Assembly (NCBI RefSeq): GCF_003202285.1
Contig: NZ_MASW01000005.1
Location: forward strand, 806,001 to 870,000
Length of the DNA stretch: 64,000 nt
Reading direction: 5' to 3'
DNA from: Prauserella muralis
GTDB taxonomy: Bacteria; Actinomycetota; Actinomycetes; Mycobacteriales; Pseudonocardiaceae
The stretch's first letter is position 1; each line of letters starts with the position of its first letter. Of this stretch, positions 1 to 8,416 are shown piece by piece. The notes below the pieces were generated by a model that saw only the letters and a program-made list of their open reading frames with translations, was not told where the DNA came from and did not search any database. The translations under genes and the position numbers were made by a program.

Positions 1-222
1 GGCGATGCGGTTGAGCGCGAGCTGGCGTTCGGCGGGCGTGGTGTCCCGCCACTCCTCGAACGCCGCGCGTGCCGCGCGCGTGGCCTGCCGCACGTCCTCC
101 GGCCCGGACACCGGTGCCTCGGCGAACGGCTCGCCGGTGGCCGGGTCGATCACGGGTGCGGTGCGCCCGTCCGCGGCGTCGACGAGCTTGCCGCCCACGA
201 AGTTGCGCAGTACCCGCGTCAT
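1..222 (-). CDS. Aldehyde dehydrogenase, N-terminal part (cut by window edge)
   Basis: The first 74 codons read MTRVLRNFVGGKLVDAADGR, followed by a proline- and Gly-rich strand and an Ala/Arg helix typical of the NAD-binding N-terminus of aldehyde dehydrogenases of the betaine-aldehyde or aminobutyraldehyde type. The catalytic Cys and Glu lie outside the window. The start ATG overlaps the permease stop as ATGA, so it is the last visible gene of a translationally coupled operon. It probably oxidises an aldehyde made from the substrate that the permease imports. Family assignment is firm; the substrate is unknown. Confidence 0.85.
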   Translation of the reverse strand, partial: MTRVLRNFVGGKLVDAADGRTAPVIDPATGEPFAEAPVSGPEDVRQATRAARAAFEEWRDTTPAERQLALNRIA

Positions 223-1739
223 ACGATCACTCCGTCCTCAGTGGTCTCGTTCCGGGGAATCGCGTCGCCCGCGGGCGCGTTGCTCCTGCCGTACGGCCGG
301 GTGGTGACCAGCAGCACCAGCCCCGACCCGACGACGAGCACGCCCGAGAGCAGCGTGAGGTAGTTGTCGTACCAGGGAGCGTCCGGCGTGCGCGGCCACA
401 CCATGTTGACGATCGCGGCGACGCCGTACAGCAGCGCCAGCACGTTCACCGCGAGGCCCCAGCGGCCGAGCGTGAACGGTCCACTGGGGACCCAGCCCTT
501 CAACCGGGCGCGCAGGGCCGCCAGCACGACCATCTGGAACCCGAGGTAGATGCCGAGCACCGCGAACGACACGATGCGTGCGGTGGCGTCCTCCGAGATA
601 CGCGAGGCCAGCACCACCAGTGCGGGCACCACGGCCGCGAGGAGCAGGGCGTGGGGCGGCACGTGCAGGCGCACCGAGACCTTCGAGAACAGCCTGCTGG
701 CGGGCAGCATCTTGTCCCTGGCGTAGGAGTAGGTGAGCCTGCTGGCGGCCGCCTGGAGGCTGAGCGCGCACGACAGGAACGACACCAGCACCACCAGCAG
801 CACGACCTTCGACCCTGCGCTGCCGAACGCCGCGCCCAGCACGGTGGAGACGGGGTCGGCGTCCGCACCGGACATCACCGCGGCGAAGTCGGGTACCGCG
901 AGCACCAGCGACAGGCAGACGAAGGTGGCCGCGAACCCGCCGACGTAGATGGTCATGCGCATGGCCTTGGGGATGCGCCGTGCCGGGTTCGGCACCTCCT
1001 CGGCGACGTCGCCGCACGCCTCGAAGCCGTAGTACTGGAAGATGCCGATCAGTCCGGCCGCGAGGAACGCCGCCAGATAGGAGCCCTCCCCTGCCGCGCC
1101 GAAGCTGTCGAAGAGCACGCCGAGTCCGTGGTGCCGTTCGCTGATCAGCAGCCAGCCGCCGACGACGAGGGCGCCGAGGATCTCGGTGGTGAAGCCGATG
1201 AGCGCGGCGATGGCGAGCACGCGGGTGCCACCGAGGTTGATGACGGTGGCCGCCACCAGCAGCGCCAGTGCGCACAGGATCGTGTTGCCCGTCGTGGTGT
1301 CCAGGCCGAACAGCATCGACACGTACGGGCCTGCGCCGTAGGCCACGCTGGCGATCGTGACCAGCAGCGCGATGAGGTACACCCAGCCGGTGAGCCAGGC
1401 CCAGCGCCTGCCCCACAGCCGCCTCGCCCACGGGTAGACGCCACCCGCGAGCGGGTACTGTGACACGACCTCGCCGAACACCAGGGCCACCAGCAGCTGC
1501 CCGACGCCGACGACGACCAGGCTCCACACCATGGGCGGGCCTCCGGTCGCCAGCGCGAAACCGAACAGCGTGTAGATCCCCACGACCGGCGACAGGTACG
1601 TGAAGCCCAGCGAGAAGTTCGCCCACAGGCTCATGTCCCGGCGGAACTCCGACCGGTAGCCGAGTGCCGCCAGCTGTGCCTCGTCCGAAGCCGCCTGGTC
1701 GTCCACGGGGGACTGCCGGGAAGGGACCTGCTCGACCAT
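219..1739 (-). CDS. APC-superfamily amino acid/polyamine permease
   Basis: A 506-residue integral membrane protein with about 12 hydrophobic segments, the usual length for the APC family. The first membrane segment carries the Gly-rich unwound stretch (SLGFTYLSPVVGIYTLFGF, about residues 43-61), and the loop EACGDVAEEVPNPARRIPKA near the middle is the family's conserved cytoplasmic motif after TM6. It should import an amino acid, GABA or an amine by proton or sodium symport. It lies between the 85-residue protein and the aldehyde dehydrogenase, whose start it overlaps by four bases. This fits uptake of an amino compound degraded through an aldehyde; the substrate is inferred only. Confidence 0.88.
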   Translation of the reverse strand: MVEQVPSRQSPVDDQAASDEAQLAALGYRSEFRRDMSLWANFSLGFTYLSPVVGIYTLFGFALATGGPPMVWSLVVVGVGQLLVALVFGEVVSQYPLAGGVYPWARRLWGRRWAWLTGWVYLIALLVTIASVAYGAGPYVSMLFGLDTTTGNTILCALALLVAATVINLGGTRVLAIAALIGFTTEILGALVVGGWLLISERHHGLGVLFDSFGAAGEGSYLAAFLAAGLIGIFQYYGFEACGDVAEEVPNPARRIPKAMRMTIYVGGFAATFVCLSLVLAVPDFAAVMSGADADPVSTVLGAAFGSAGSKVVLLVVLVSFLSCALSLQAAASRLTYSYARDKMLPASRLFSKVSVRLHVPPHALLLAAVVPALVVLASRISEDATARIVSFAVLGIYLGFQMVVLAALRARLKGWVPSGPFTLGRWGLAVNVLALLYGVAAIVNMVWPRTPDAPWYDNYLTLLSGVLVVGSGLVLLVTTRPYGRSNAPAGDAIPRNETTEDGVIV

Positions 1740-1791
1740 GGTCCGTCCTCTCGTCGAAAGGGTGCAGGAAGGGACTGCGCCGATGCCGCTG

Positions 1792-2049
1792 TCAGTCGTC
1801 GAGCTCGTCGAGCAGGCGCTGGCCGGACACGACCTTCTCGGCCCAGTGCCGGTGCATCCAGTCGAGATGGTCGTGGCGGCTCGCGACGATGCGCAGGGTG
1901 TCCCAGTTGGGAAACACCTGCTGCACGACGTGGGCGGTCATCAGCTTCGGGTCGACCTCGAAGATGTCGGCGAAGCGTTCGATGGCGACGTCGGTGACCT
2001 GCCTGGCCTCCGGCGGCCGGTACTGCTCGGAGTAGCGGTAGGTACTCAT
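1792..2049 (-). CDS. Conserved 85-residue protein of the oxidase operon
   Basis: A small soluble protein starting MSTYRYSEQYRPPEARQVTD and ending DELDD, rich in His, Trp and Asp (segment SRHDHLDWMHRHWAEKVV). Its ATG overlaps the stop of the FAD-linked oxidase (ATGA), so the two are probably translated together. I recognise no domain. Its position directly behind a VAO-type flavoprotein suggests an accessory or small subunit of that enzyme complex. That is an inference from context, not from similarity. Confidence 0.75.
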   Translation of the reverse strand: MSTYRYSEQYRPPEARQVTDVAIERFADIFEVDPKLMTAHVVQQVFPNWDTLRIVASRHDHLDWMHRHWAEKVVSGQRLLDELDD

Positions 2050-3563
2050 CGGGCACCTCCGGCCTCCGGCTCGTAGGCCCGGTCCAGGCCGTACTTGCCG
2101 GGGTTCATGATGTTGTTCGGGTCGAGCGCGCGCTTGACGTCGAGCATCACGTCGTAGCCGCCGCCCAGCTCCTGCGGCACCAGGTCGACCTCGCCCTCCC
2201 GGCAGGAGCCGTGGCAGGCGCTGATCGACCCGCCGTAGCGGAGCGCGACCTCGGCGATGTCCTTCTTCGCCTGCACCCAGGCGGCCCAGGACTCGTCGTC
2301 CAGTCGTTGCTCCCAGATGCCGACGTCGATCTCGGTCAGGTAGTCCACGCCGGTGTCGGCGCTGGTGTAGGCGAACATGCCCCAGTCGTCGAACATGTCG
2401 AACCGCTCCCGAAGCCTGCGCACGATCTCGTGCCACTCCAGCCGCACCTGGGGCAGGTTGGTGTAGTTGATCGCCGCGTCCTCGCAGTGCCAGCTCATCG
2501 GGATCACCTGCCCCGCGAGGGTCCTGCCGTGCAGCGGCGTGGCGTACCGGTCGTGCCGCGCGGCCCAGTCGCCCTCGGACACCTCGTCGCCGAGGTAGCG
2601 GCCGCCGTTGTCCCTCGCGATGCGCATCAGCCGCCTGCCGCCCGCGACCACCTCGTCCTCGTAGCCGTACGCGACCGCGCACACCAGGGCCCGCACGTCG
2701 GCGGGCTGCGGGATGTAGGCCTCGTCGTCGCGGCGCAGGTAGTCGACCTTCCACTCGTCGAACAGCACGGCGCCCGCGAAGGTGGCGATGCCCGCCCGGG
2801 CCAGCTCGCCGACCGCCCGGTACGCGCTGTCGTAGTCGGGGAAGGCGAAGAACGGCGACAGCTCGGCCTCCGGCTTCGGGTACAGCTTGAGCGTGGCCTC
2901 GGTGGCGATGCCGAGGGTGCCCTGGTGGCCCATGAACAGGTGCTTGAGCTGGTATCCGCTGGAGCTCTTGGACAGCTTGCGGCCCGCGCCGTCACCGACG
3001 TGGATCACCCTGCCGGTGGGCAGCACGAAATCGAAGCTCAGCACCAGGTCCCTGCTGTGCCCGTAGCGGCTCCCGATCAGCGACCAGCCGCTGGTGCCGA
3101 TGCGGCCGCCGACCAGCGAGCACGGGTAGGACGCCGGGTCGTCGGGGTAGATCAGGCCGTACCGGCCCAGCACCTCGTTGAGCTTGAGCATGTTGATGCC
3201 GGTGCCCACCGTGCACGTGCGGTTGACCTCGTCGATCTCCTTGATGTCGTTCATCCGTTTGACGTCGACGACGATGCCGTGCCGCAGCGGCACGGCGCCG
3301 TCGGTGAGCCCGGTGCCGCCGTCCCGCGGCACGATGGGGATCCGGTGCGCGTTGGCGATCCGGACCACTTCGGACACTTCCTCGGTGGATCCGGGCAGCA
3401 CCACCAGGTCGGGCACACGTTCGGACCACCGGTGCACCGGGAACGGAGCGGGCACCCTGGCCCGGTTGAAACGGGCGGCCCTGTCGGTCAGCACGTGCTC
3501 GCCGCCGACCACCTGACGGAGGTCGTCGAGCACCGGCTCGGTGAGCGCGGGCGCGATGGTCAC
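2046..3563 (-). CDS. FAD-linked oxidase, GlcD/LldD-like 2-hydroxyacid dehydrogenase type
   Basis: A 505-residue cytoplasmic flavoprotein of the VAO/PCMH family. The FAD pyrophosphate loop is visible at about residues 75-95 (VPRDGGTGLTDGAVPL), a second FAD segment follows near residues 140-160 (GGRIGTSGWSLIGSRYGHSR), and the C-terminal family signature DPNNIMNPGKYG is present. Its Fe-S partner is encoded immediately upstream with a four-base overlap, the GlcD/GlcF or D-lactate dehydrogenase arrangement, so the pair probably forms a membrane-associated dehydrogenase feeding quinones. The substrate could be glycolate, D-lactate or another hydroxy acid; nothing in the sequence decides. Confidence 0.85.
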   Translation of the reverse strand: MTIAPALTEPVLDDLRQVVGGEHVLTDRAARFNRARVPAPFPVHRWSERVPDLVVLPGSTEEVSEVVRIANAHRIPIVPRDGGTGLTDGAVPLRHGIVVDVKRMNDIKEIDEVNRTCTVGTGINMLKLNEVLGRYGLIYPDDPASYPCSLVGGRIGTSGWSLIGSRYGHSRDLVLSFDFVLPTGRVIHVGDGAGRKLSKSSSGYQLKHLFMGHQGTLGIATEATLKLYPKPEAELSPFFAFPDYDSAYRAVGELARAGIATFAGAVLFDEWKVDYLRRDDEAYIPQPADVRALVCAVAYGYEDEVVAGGRRLMRIARDNGGRYLGDEVSEGDWAARHDRYATPLHGRTLAGQVIPMSWHCEDAAINYTNLPQVRLEWHEIVRRLRERFDMFDDWGMFAYTSADTGVDYLTEIDVGIWEQRLDDESWAAWVQAKKDIAEVALRYGGSISACHGSCREGEVDLVPQELGGGYDVMLDVKRALDPNNIMNPGKYGLDRAYEPEAGGAR

Positions 3564-4825
3564 TGCCCTCGCCTCCCCCCGACCTCGATGCCGAGCGACT
3601 CGGCGAGCAGTTCGTGGATGTCCACGACGTCGATCGCCTTCGCGTCACCGGCCTCGGACAGCGGGCGTTCCGACCACGGGCACGCCGACACCAGGGTGTC
3701 CACCCCCAGCTGCGCGGCCTTGTCCACGCGCGACTCGCTGATCCTGGCGGTGAGCTCGGGTTTCTCGATGGGCAGCCCGCCACCGCCTCCCGAGCAGTAG
3801 GACCACTGGGTGACGCGGTCGACGTCGTGGAAGGTGAGCCCCGGGATGGCGGACAGGATCTGCCTCGGCGCCTGCCAGATGCCCTTGCGCTTGTTGAGCC
3901 TGCACGGGTCGTGGTAGGTGATCGTCCGCTCGATCGGCACGCTCGGGGCCAGCCTGCCGTCCGCGATCATCTCGGCGAACAGCTCGACCACCAGCACGAT
4001 CTCGATGTCGTACTCCTCGCCGAAGTACTTCGGGTAGTCCTCGGTGAAGGTGATGTAGTCGTGCGGGTCGAGCACGAGCACGCGCTTGACGCCGCCTGCG
4101 CGCCAGTCGTCGAGGTTGTGCCGCGCGAAGCGCTGGGACTGCTCGAGGTACCCCATCTCGGCCGCGGGACCGCCACAGCACCACTGCTCGTTCATCAGCC
4201 CGAACTCGTAGCCTGCTCGCCGCAGGATCTGGGCGACGGCCCGGGGCACCGAGGTGCGGTAGAACGCCGCCTCGCAGTCCACGAACAGGATCGACTCGCC
4301 GCCCACGGGGATGTCGAGGCCCTGCGACCAGTCGCGCACGTGGTCCTGGCTGACGGGCACCTCGCCGAGCACCGGCTCGTGACTTCGCTCGTCGGTGAGC
4401 AGGTTCCAGCGCTGCCAGCCAGGCTGGTGGATCCCCTGATCCACGGCGAGCGCGCGCATCGCCTTCACCAGGTCCACGGTGCGCGTGCGGAACCGGTAGA
4501 AGTCGCCGGTGAACAGCGTGTTGGGGCAGCGCAGCTCGCAGGCGCCGCAGCCGGTGCAGTTCACGTAGTCGTCGGCGATGTCGGTGAGCTGGAGCTCGCC
4601 CTGCTCCATCGCGACGACGTTGGCGTGGAACGCGGTCGGGGTCCAGGACTCGTTCCTCGTCACCTGCATGACGGGGCAGACCTCACGGCAGAACTTGTGG
4701 CCGGAGGAGAAGCAGTTGTACGCGGCGTTGCGCCACTGTTGCACGAACTCTCCGGTGGCGCCGGAACCGCCGTCGCCGTTCGGGGACGGGAGGCTGCCCG
4801 TGTCGTGAGGGGAGATATCGGTCAT
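3560..4825 (-). CDS. Fe-S oxidoreductase subunit with CCG domains (GlcF/HdrD-like)
   Basis: A 421-residue partner of the FAD oxidase. One complete [4Fe-4S] site is seen at C90, C93, C96 and C100 (CxxCxxCxxxCP). The other N-terminal site is irregular, with only C38, C46 and C50 in a C-x7-C-x3-CP arrangement. Two CCG-type domains follow: WCCGG with C216/C217, and YCSGG with C344, where the second Cys is replaced by Ser. It should pass electrons from the flavin to the respiratory chain. First gene of the operon; the control region lies between it and the divergent FadR-type gene. Confidence 0.85.
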   Translation of the reverse strand: MTDISPHDTGSLPSPNGDGGSGATGEFVQQWRNAAYNCFSSGHKFCREVCPVMQVTRNESWTPTAFHANVVAMEQGELQLTDIADDYVNCTGCGACELRCPNTLFTGDFYRFRTRTVDLVKAMRALAVDQGIHQPGWQRWNLLTDERSHEPVLGEVPVSQDHVRDWSQGLDIPVGGESILFVDCEAAFYRTSVPRAVAQILRRAGYEFGLMNEQWCCGGPAAEMGYLEQSQRFARHNLDDWRAGGVKRVLVLDPHDYITFTEDYPKYFGEEYDIEIVLVVELFAEMIADGRLAPSVPIERTITYHDPCRLNKRKGIWQAPRQILSAIPGLTFHDVDRVTQWSYCSGGGGGLPIEKPELTARISESRVDKAAQLGVDTLVSACPWSERPLSEAGDAKAIDVVDIHELLAESLGIEVGGRRGQ

Positions 4826-4918
4826 CAGTCAGTCCACTCCAGAGGCGGCTGCGGGCTGCGGGACGTGGTGGTGGCCAGTGCTTCGGGTCGTGACTCGGGT
4901 CACTGTCGCCATTTAAAG

Positions 4919-4930
4919 TATGAAACCATA
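4919..4930. promoter_or_regulatory. Candidate FadR-type operator in the divergent promoter region
   Basis: The 207-base gap between the Fe-S gene and the regulator contains an AT-rich island, conspicuous in this genome, with TATG-N4-CATA symmetry (read TATGAAACCATA on +). On the minus strand TTGAAC and a TAAATG-like -10 sit around it, spaced about 15 bases. A repressor bound here would block the catabolic operon and probably its own gene. The site is inferred from symmetry and position only. Confidence 0.4.
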
Positions 4931-5032
4931 GTTCAAATCGCAAGCCCTCTTCGCGCGGGCGACGCGGCCGTAACGCAAACTCAACAAGGACAGCCGCCAC
5001 GCCGGCGGCGTGCGGAGCACGAGAGGGGGCCC

Positions 5033-5782
5033 GTGGACGGCGACACGGTTTCGGGGGCCGCACGGCATGCGGCGTTCGCGCCGCTGGAGGACGGCGGGCG
5101 CGCCGAGGTCGTCGCGCGCCGTCTCGGAGAGGCCATCGCGCTCGGCCTGCTCGCCGACGGCGAGCAACTGCCCAGCGAACCCGAGCTCGCCGCCCAGCTC
5201 AGGGTCGCCACCGTGACCCTGCGCGAGGCGCTGTCCACGTTGCGGCACGACGGCCTCGTGGAGACCCGTCGCGGCCGCGGCGGCGGCAGCTTCGCCCGCT
5301 CCCCCACCGAGGCGTCGATGGACCGGCTGCGCACCACGCTGCGGGAGCTGAGCGTGCACGAGCTGCGGGAGATCGCCGACCAGCACCTGGCGATCAGCGG
5401 GGTGGCCGCGCTGCTCGCGGCGGAACGGGCCGACGACGGCGACATCGCCGCCCTGCACGGGCTCATCGAGCGGCTCGAGGCGGCGAGCACGCCGGGTGAT
5501 CGCAGGCGGGCCGACGCCCGCTTCCACATCGAGATCGCCGCCGCCGCGCAGTCGTCCCGGCTCACCCGCCAGGAGATCGACCTCCAGGCCGAGGTGAGCG
5601 AGCTGCTGTGGATGCCGTCCAGTGAGGCGATCCCGCACCGGGAGGCGGTCGCCGACCACCGTGAGATCCTGCGGGCCATCGAGTCGGGCGACACCGCGCT
5701 CGCGCGGTCCGCGGCCGAACGGCACGTCACGCGCGGCATCGAGCGCCTGATCGAATTCCACCTGCGGCTTGCCAGCGCATGA
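5033..5782 (+). CDS. FadR/GntR-family transcriptional regulator with FCD domain
   Basis: A 249-residue regulator with a GntR winged helix at about residues 20-85 (ending ETRRGRGGGSF) and an all-helical FCD effector domain behind it. The metal- or ligand-binding pattern is visible: DARFHIE, then HREAVADHREIL and the terminal AAERHVTRGI. A GTG start at 5033 is chosen because GAGAGGGGG lies four bases before it; no ATG fits. It is divergent from the oxidase/permease operon and is very probably its repressor, with the effector being the substrate or an intermediate (organic acids are usual FCD ligands). Confidence 0.85.
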   Translation: MDGDTVSGAARHAAFAPLEDGGRAEVVARRLGEAIALGLLADGEQLPSEPELAAQLRVATVTLREALSTLRHDGLVETRRGRGGGSFARSPTEASMDRLRTTLRELSVHELREIADQHLAISGVAALLAAERADDGDIAALHGLIERLEAASTPGDRRRADARFHIEIAAAAQSSRLTRQEIDLQAEVSELLWMPSSEAIPHREAVADHREILRAIESGDTALARSAAERHVTRGIERLIEFHLRLASA

Positions 5783-5828
5783 GAATGTCTGTGCAACGAC
5801 GCGACCGGAGCCGGGAAGTGGGGCGAAC

Positions 5829-6575
5829 GTGACGACCGACGCGCGACGCGCAGAGATCCGCACCGCGGCCGACCGGGTCGCCACCGTGCTCGACGACGCC
5901 TTCGCCTGGCTGGCCCGGCTGGCCGACCGGCTCCGCGCCCTGCACGAGCACGCGCTGTCCGAGCAGCGCGCGCTGCGCTCCGGCGAACTCACCGCACTGC
6001 GCGAGCCGATCTTCGCCCGGCTGCGCGAGCAGCCCGCGCTGATCGCGGGCACCGGCGTCATCCTCGCCGAGGATGTGCTGGCCGACCGCGCGCACTGGCT
6101 GGAGTGGTGGCAGAACGAGCCGGACGGGCGGCTGACCTTCCTGGAGGTCGACCACAACCCCGCCAGCGTCGCCTACTACGACTACGCCAGCGCGGCCTGG
6201 TTCGCGCTGCCGCGCCGGACCGGCAGCCGGGTGGTCGTCGGGCCGTACGTGGACTACTCGGGCACCGATGAGTACATGCTCACCCTCGCGCACCCGGCGC
6301 ACTCGGGCCAGCGGTTCCTCGGCGTGGCCGCCACCGACATCCGCGCCGACGTGTTCGAGTCACTGCTGCTCCGCGCGCTGGCCGGCACCGGGCCTCCGGC
6401 GGCGCTGGTCAACGCGAAGGGCCGGGTCGTCGCCTCCAACACCCCGCACAAGATCACCGGGTCGCTGGTGACGGACGCCGAACTGGATCGAGACTGGCCG
6501 GGGGTCACCGTGGCCGCGCCCGGAGCCGGCGAGTGTGCCGGGCTGCCGTGGCGGCTGTCCGTCCTGCGCGGCTGA
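5829..6575 (+). CDS. Soluble Cache (PDC-like) ligand-sensor protein
   Basis: A 248-residue protein with an N-terminal helical stretch (about residues 1-75, Leu/Arg-rich) and a PAS-like Cache core containing WLEWWQNEPDGRLTFLEVDHN and VVVGPYVDYSGTDEYMLTLAHP, close to the small-molecule site signature of dCACHE/PDC sensors. It has no signal peptide, membrane segment or output domain, which is unusual because Cache domains normally face outside. A GTG start at 5829 is preferred because GGAAGTGGGG precedes it. It follows the FadR-type gene by 46 bases and may sense the same compound. Domain call is good; role unknown. Confidence 0.7.
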   Translation: MTTDARRAEIRTAADRVATVLDDAFAWLARLADRLRALHEHALSEQRALRSGELTALREPIFARLREQPALIAGTGVILAEDVLADRAHWLEWWQNEPDGRLTFLEVDHNPASVAYYDYASAAWFALPRRTGSRVVVGPYVDYSGTDEYMLTLAHPAHSGQRFLGVAATDIRADVFESLLLRALAGTGPPAALVNAKGRVVASNTPHKITGSLVTDAELDRDWPGVTVAAPGAGECAGLPWRLSVLRG

Positions 6576-6603
6576 TCCCCGCCCGCACCGGCCGGGTACC
6601 CCG

Positions 6604-6619
6604 GTCTCACAAGTGAGAC
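6604..6619. promoter_or_regulatory. Perfect 16-bp palindrome upstream of the CocE operon
   Basis: GTCTCACAAGTGAGAC has two perfect 7-base arms around AA. It lies 73-88 bases before the hydrolase start and behind the Cache gene. The likely binder is the AcoR-like Fis-type regulator encoded at the end of the same gene run (9776-11581), because Fis-type HTH dimers bind palindromes of this size; another regulator is possible. Confidence 0.5.
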
Positions 6620-6691
6620 GGCGCGTCGCCCGGTTGTCCGTAGCGTCATCGGCAGCCACCCGCATCAGGGCTGATGAAGGGGTCGATGCCG

Positions 6692-8395
6692 ATGACCGGG
6701 ACGCTGCCGGGCCTGGCCACCCGTGTGGTGGAGCGGGTTCAGGTGCCCGTGAGGGACGGGCTGGAGCTGCACGGGATGCTGTACCGCGCGGCCACCGGCG
6801 ACGCGCGGCCCGTCCTGCTCGTCCGGACGCCCTACGCCGAGCCCATGTCGCGAAGCCTGCCCGTCCTGCCCGCGCTCGACGCGGGATTCGCGGTGCTCGT
6901 CCAGGACTGCCGCGGCACCGGCCGCTCGGACGGCGAGCTGCGGACGTTCGAGAACGAGACCACCGACGGGCTGGACACGCTGCGCTGGCTGCGGGACCAG
7001 CCGTGGTGCGACGGCAGGATCGCGATGTTCGGGATGTCCTATCTCGGCATGGTGCAGCTCGCCGTCGCCGGCCACCGCCCCGAGGGTCTGGCCGCCATCG
7101 CCCCGGCCGTCACCCCCGACGACTACCGCGACGGCCTAGTGTACCGGCAGGGCGCCTTCCAGCTGGGGCAGGGCCTCGCGTGGCATCTGCTCAAGGCGGC
7201 GGAGGCGATCGGCGAAGCGGCGGACCGGGGTGAGGACGTGGCGGCGCGGATGGCCGGGCTGCTGGCGCTGACCCGCGACACCGAGGCCGCCTACCGGGCA
7301 CTCCCGCTGCCCGACCGGCCTGGCATCACCGGCGTCCTGCCGAGCTGGCGGACGTGGCTGGACAAGGAGAACGACCCGGCCTACTGGCGCGACATCGGCT
7401 ACGCCGCGCGGCGCGCCGAGGCGACGGTGCCCGGCCTGCACGTCGGCGGCTGGTTCGACCTGTTCCTGCGCGGCACCCTCGGCAACTACGTCACCATGGC
7501 CGCCGCTGGCGCGGCCCCCCAGCATCTGGTCGTCGGGCCGTGGTCGCACGCAGACACCTCCGGCATCACCGGCGAGGTGTTCTACCGCGGCGGCAGCGCC
7601 CAGGCAGTGCGGCTGGAGCAGCAGCAGCTGCGGTTCCTGCGCGACAGCGTCGACGGCACGCCGAGCTCGCTGCCACCGGTGCAGATCTACGTCATGGGCG
7701 ACGACCACTGGCGCGCCGAACAGGAGTGGCCGCTGGCGCGCACCGACTGGCAGGACTGGTATCTCGCGGCGGACTTCTCGCTCGGCCCCGCGCTCGCGGG
7801 GACCGGCACGGCCGAGTACCGCCACGACCCGAACGACCCGGTGCCGACCGTGGGCGGAGCCATCCTGCTGGCAGGCAGCCGCGACGGCAGGCTCGGCTAC
7901 CAGCCCGGCTCGCGCGACCAGCGTGAACTCGACGGCCGCCGCGACATCCTGCGCTTCACCAGCGCCCCGCTGGCCGCCGACCTGGAGATCACCGGCCCGC
8001 TGCGGGTCCGCCTGTTCGCGGCGACGTCGGCCACCGACACCGACTTCACGGCCAAACTCGTCGACGTGCATCCCGACGGGCGTGCCATGGGCATCGCCGA
8101 CGGGATCGTGCGAGCCCGCTACTGCACCGGGATGGACACCCCGCTGCCCGTCGTGCCCGGCGAGGTCTGCGAGTACGCGATCGACCTCGGTGCCACGAGC
8201 CAGGTGTTGCGGGCCGGGCACTGCCTCCGCGTCGACATCGCCAGCTCGAACTTCCCCTGCTTCGACCGCAATCCGGGCAACGGGACACCCGCGGGGCAGG
8301 TCACCGAGGCCGACTTCGTTCCCGCCACCCAGCGGATCTTCTTCGGGCCCGGACGGCCGAGTTCCATCCGGCTGCCGGTCATCCCCCGCGACTGA
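6692..8395 (+). CDS. CocE/NonD-family alpha/beta hydrolase (X-Pro dipeptidyl-peptidase type)
   Basis: About 567 residues: an alpha/beta-hydrolase core with oxyanion region DCRGTGRSDG and nucleophile elbow GMSYLG (Ser116), then a C-terminal jelly-roll domain, the layout of cocaine esterase and X-Pro peptidases. The catalytic Asp and His are expected in GGWFDLFLRG and VVGPWSHAD. No signal peptide, so it acts in the cytoplasm. The start at 6692 is preferred because AAGGGG ends nine bases before it; ATGs at 6674 and 6686 are possible. It hydrolyses an ester or amide, and its product may go to the following monooxygenase. First gene of a plus-strand run that ends with a regulator. Confidence 0.85.
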   Translation: MTGTLPGLATRVVERVQVPVRDGLELHGMLYRAATGDARPVLLVRTPYAEPMSRSLPVLPALDAGFAVLVQDCRGTGRSDGELRTFENETTDGLDTLRWLRDQPWCDGRIAMFGMSYLGMVQLAVAGHRPEGLAAIAPAVTPDDYRDGLVYRQGAFQLGQGLAWHLLKAAEAIGEAADRGEDVAARMAGLLALTRDTEAAYRALPLPDRPGITGVLPSWRTWLDKENDPAYWRDIGYAARRAEATVPGLHVGGWFDLFLRGTLGNYVTMAAAGAAPQHLVVGPWSHADTSGITGEVFYRGGSAQAVRLEQQQLRFLRDSVDGTPSSLPPVQIYVMGDDHWRAEQEWPLARTDWQDWYLAADFSLGPALAGTGTAEYRHDPNDPVPTVGGAILLAGSRDGRLGYQPGSRDQRELDGRRDILRFTSAPLAADLEITGPLRVRLFAATSATDTDFTAKLVDVHPDGRAMGIADGIVRARYCTGMDTPLPVVPGEVCEYAIDLGATSQVLRAGHCLRVDIASSNFPCFDRNPGNGTPAGQVTEADFVPATQRIFFGPGRPSSIRLPVIPRD

Positions 8396-8416
8396 GCGAC
8401 CAGAAAGGACATCGCC

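Noticed and set aside
3614-5032. Upstream extension of the FadR-type gene frame
   Set aside because: It overlaps the Fe-S gene in antisense and lacks family similarity; a GTG with a good ribosome site at 5033 gives the normal length.
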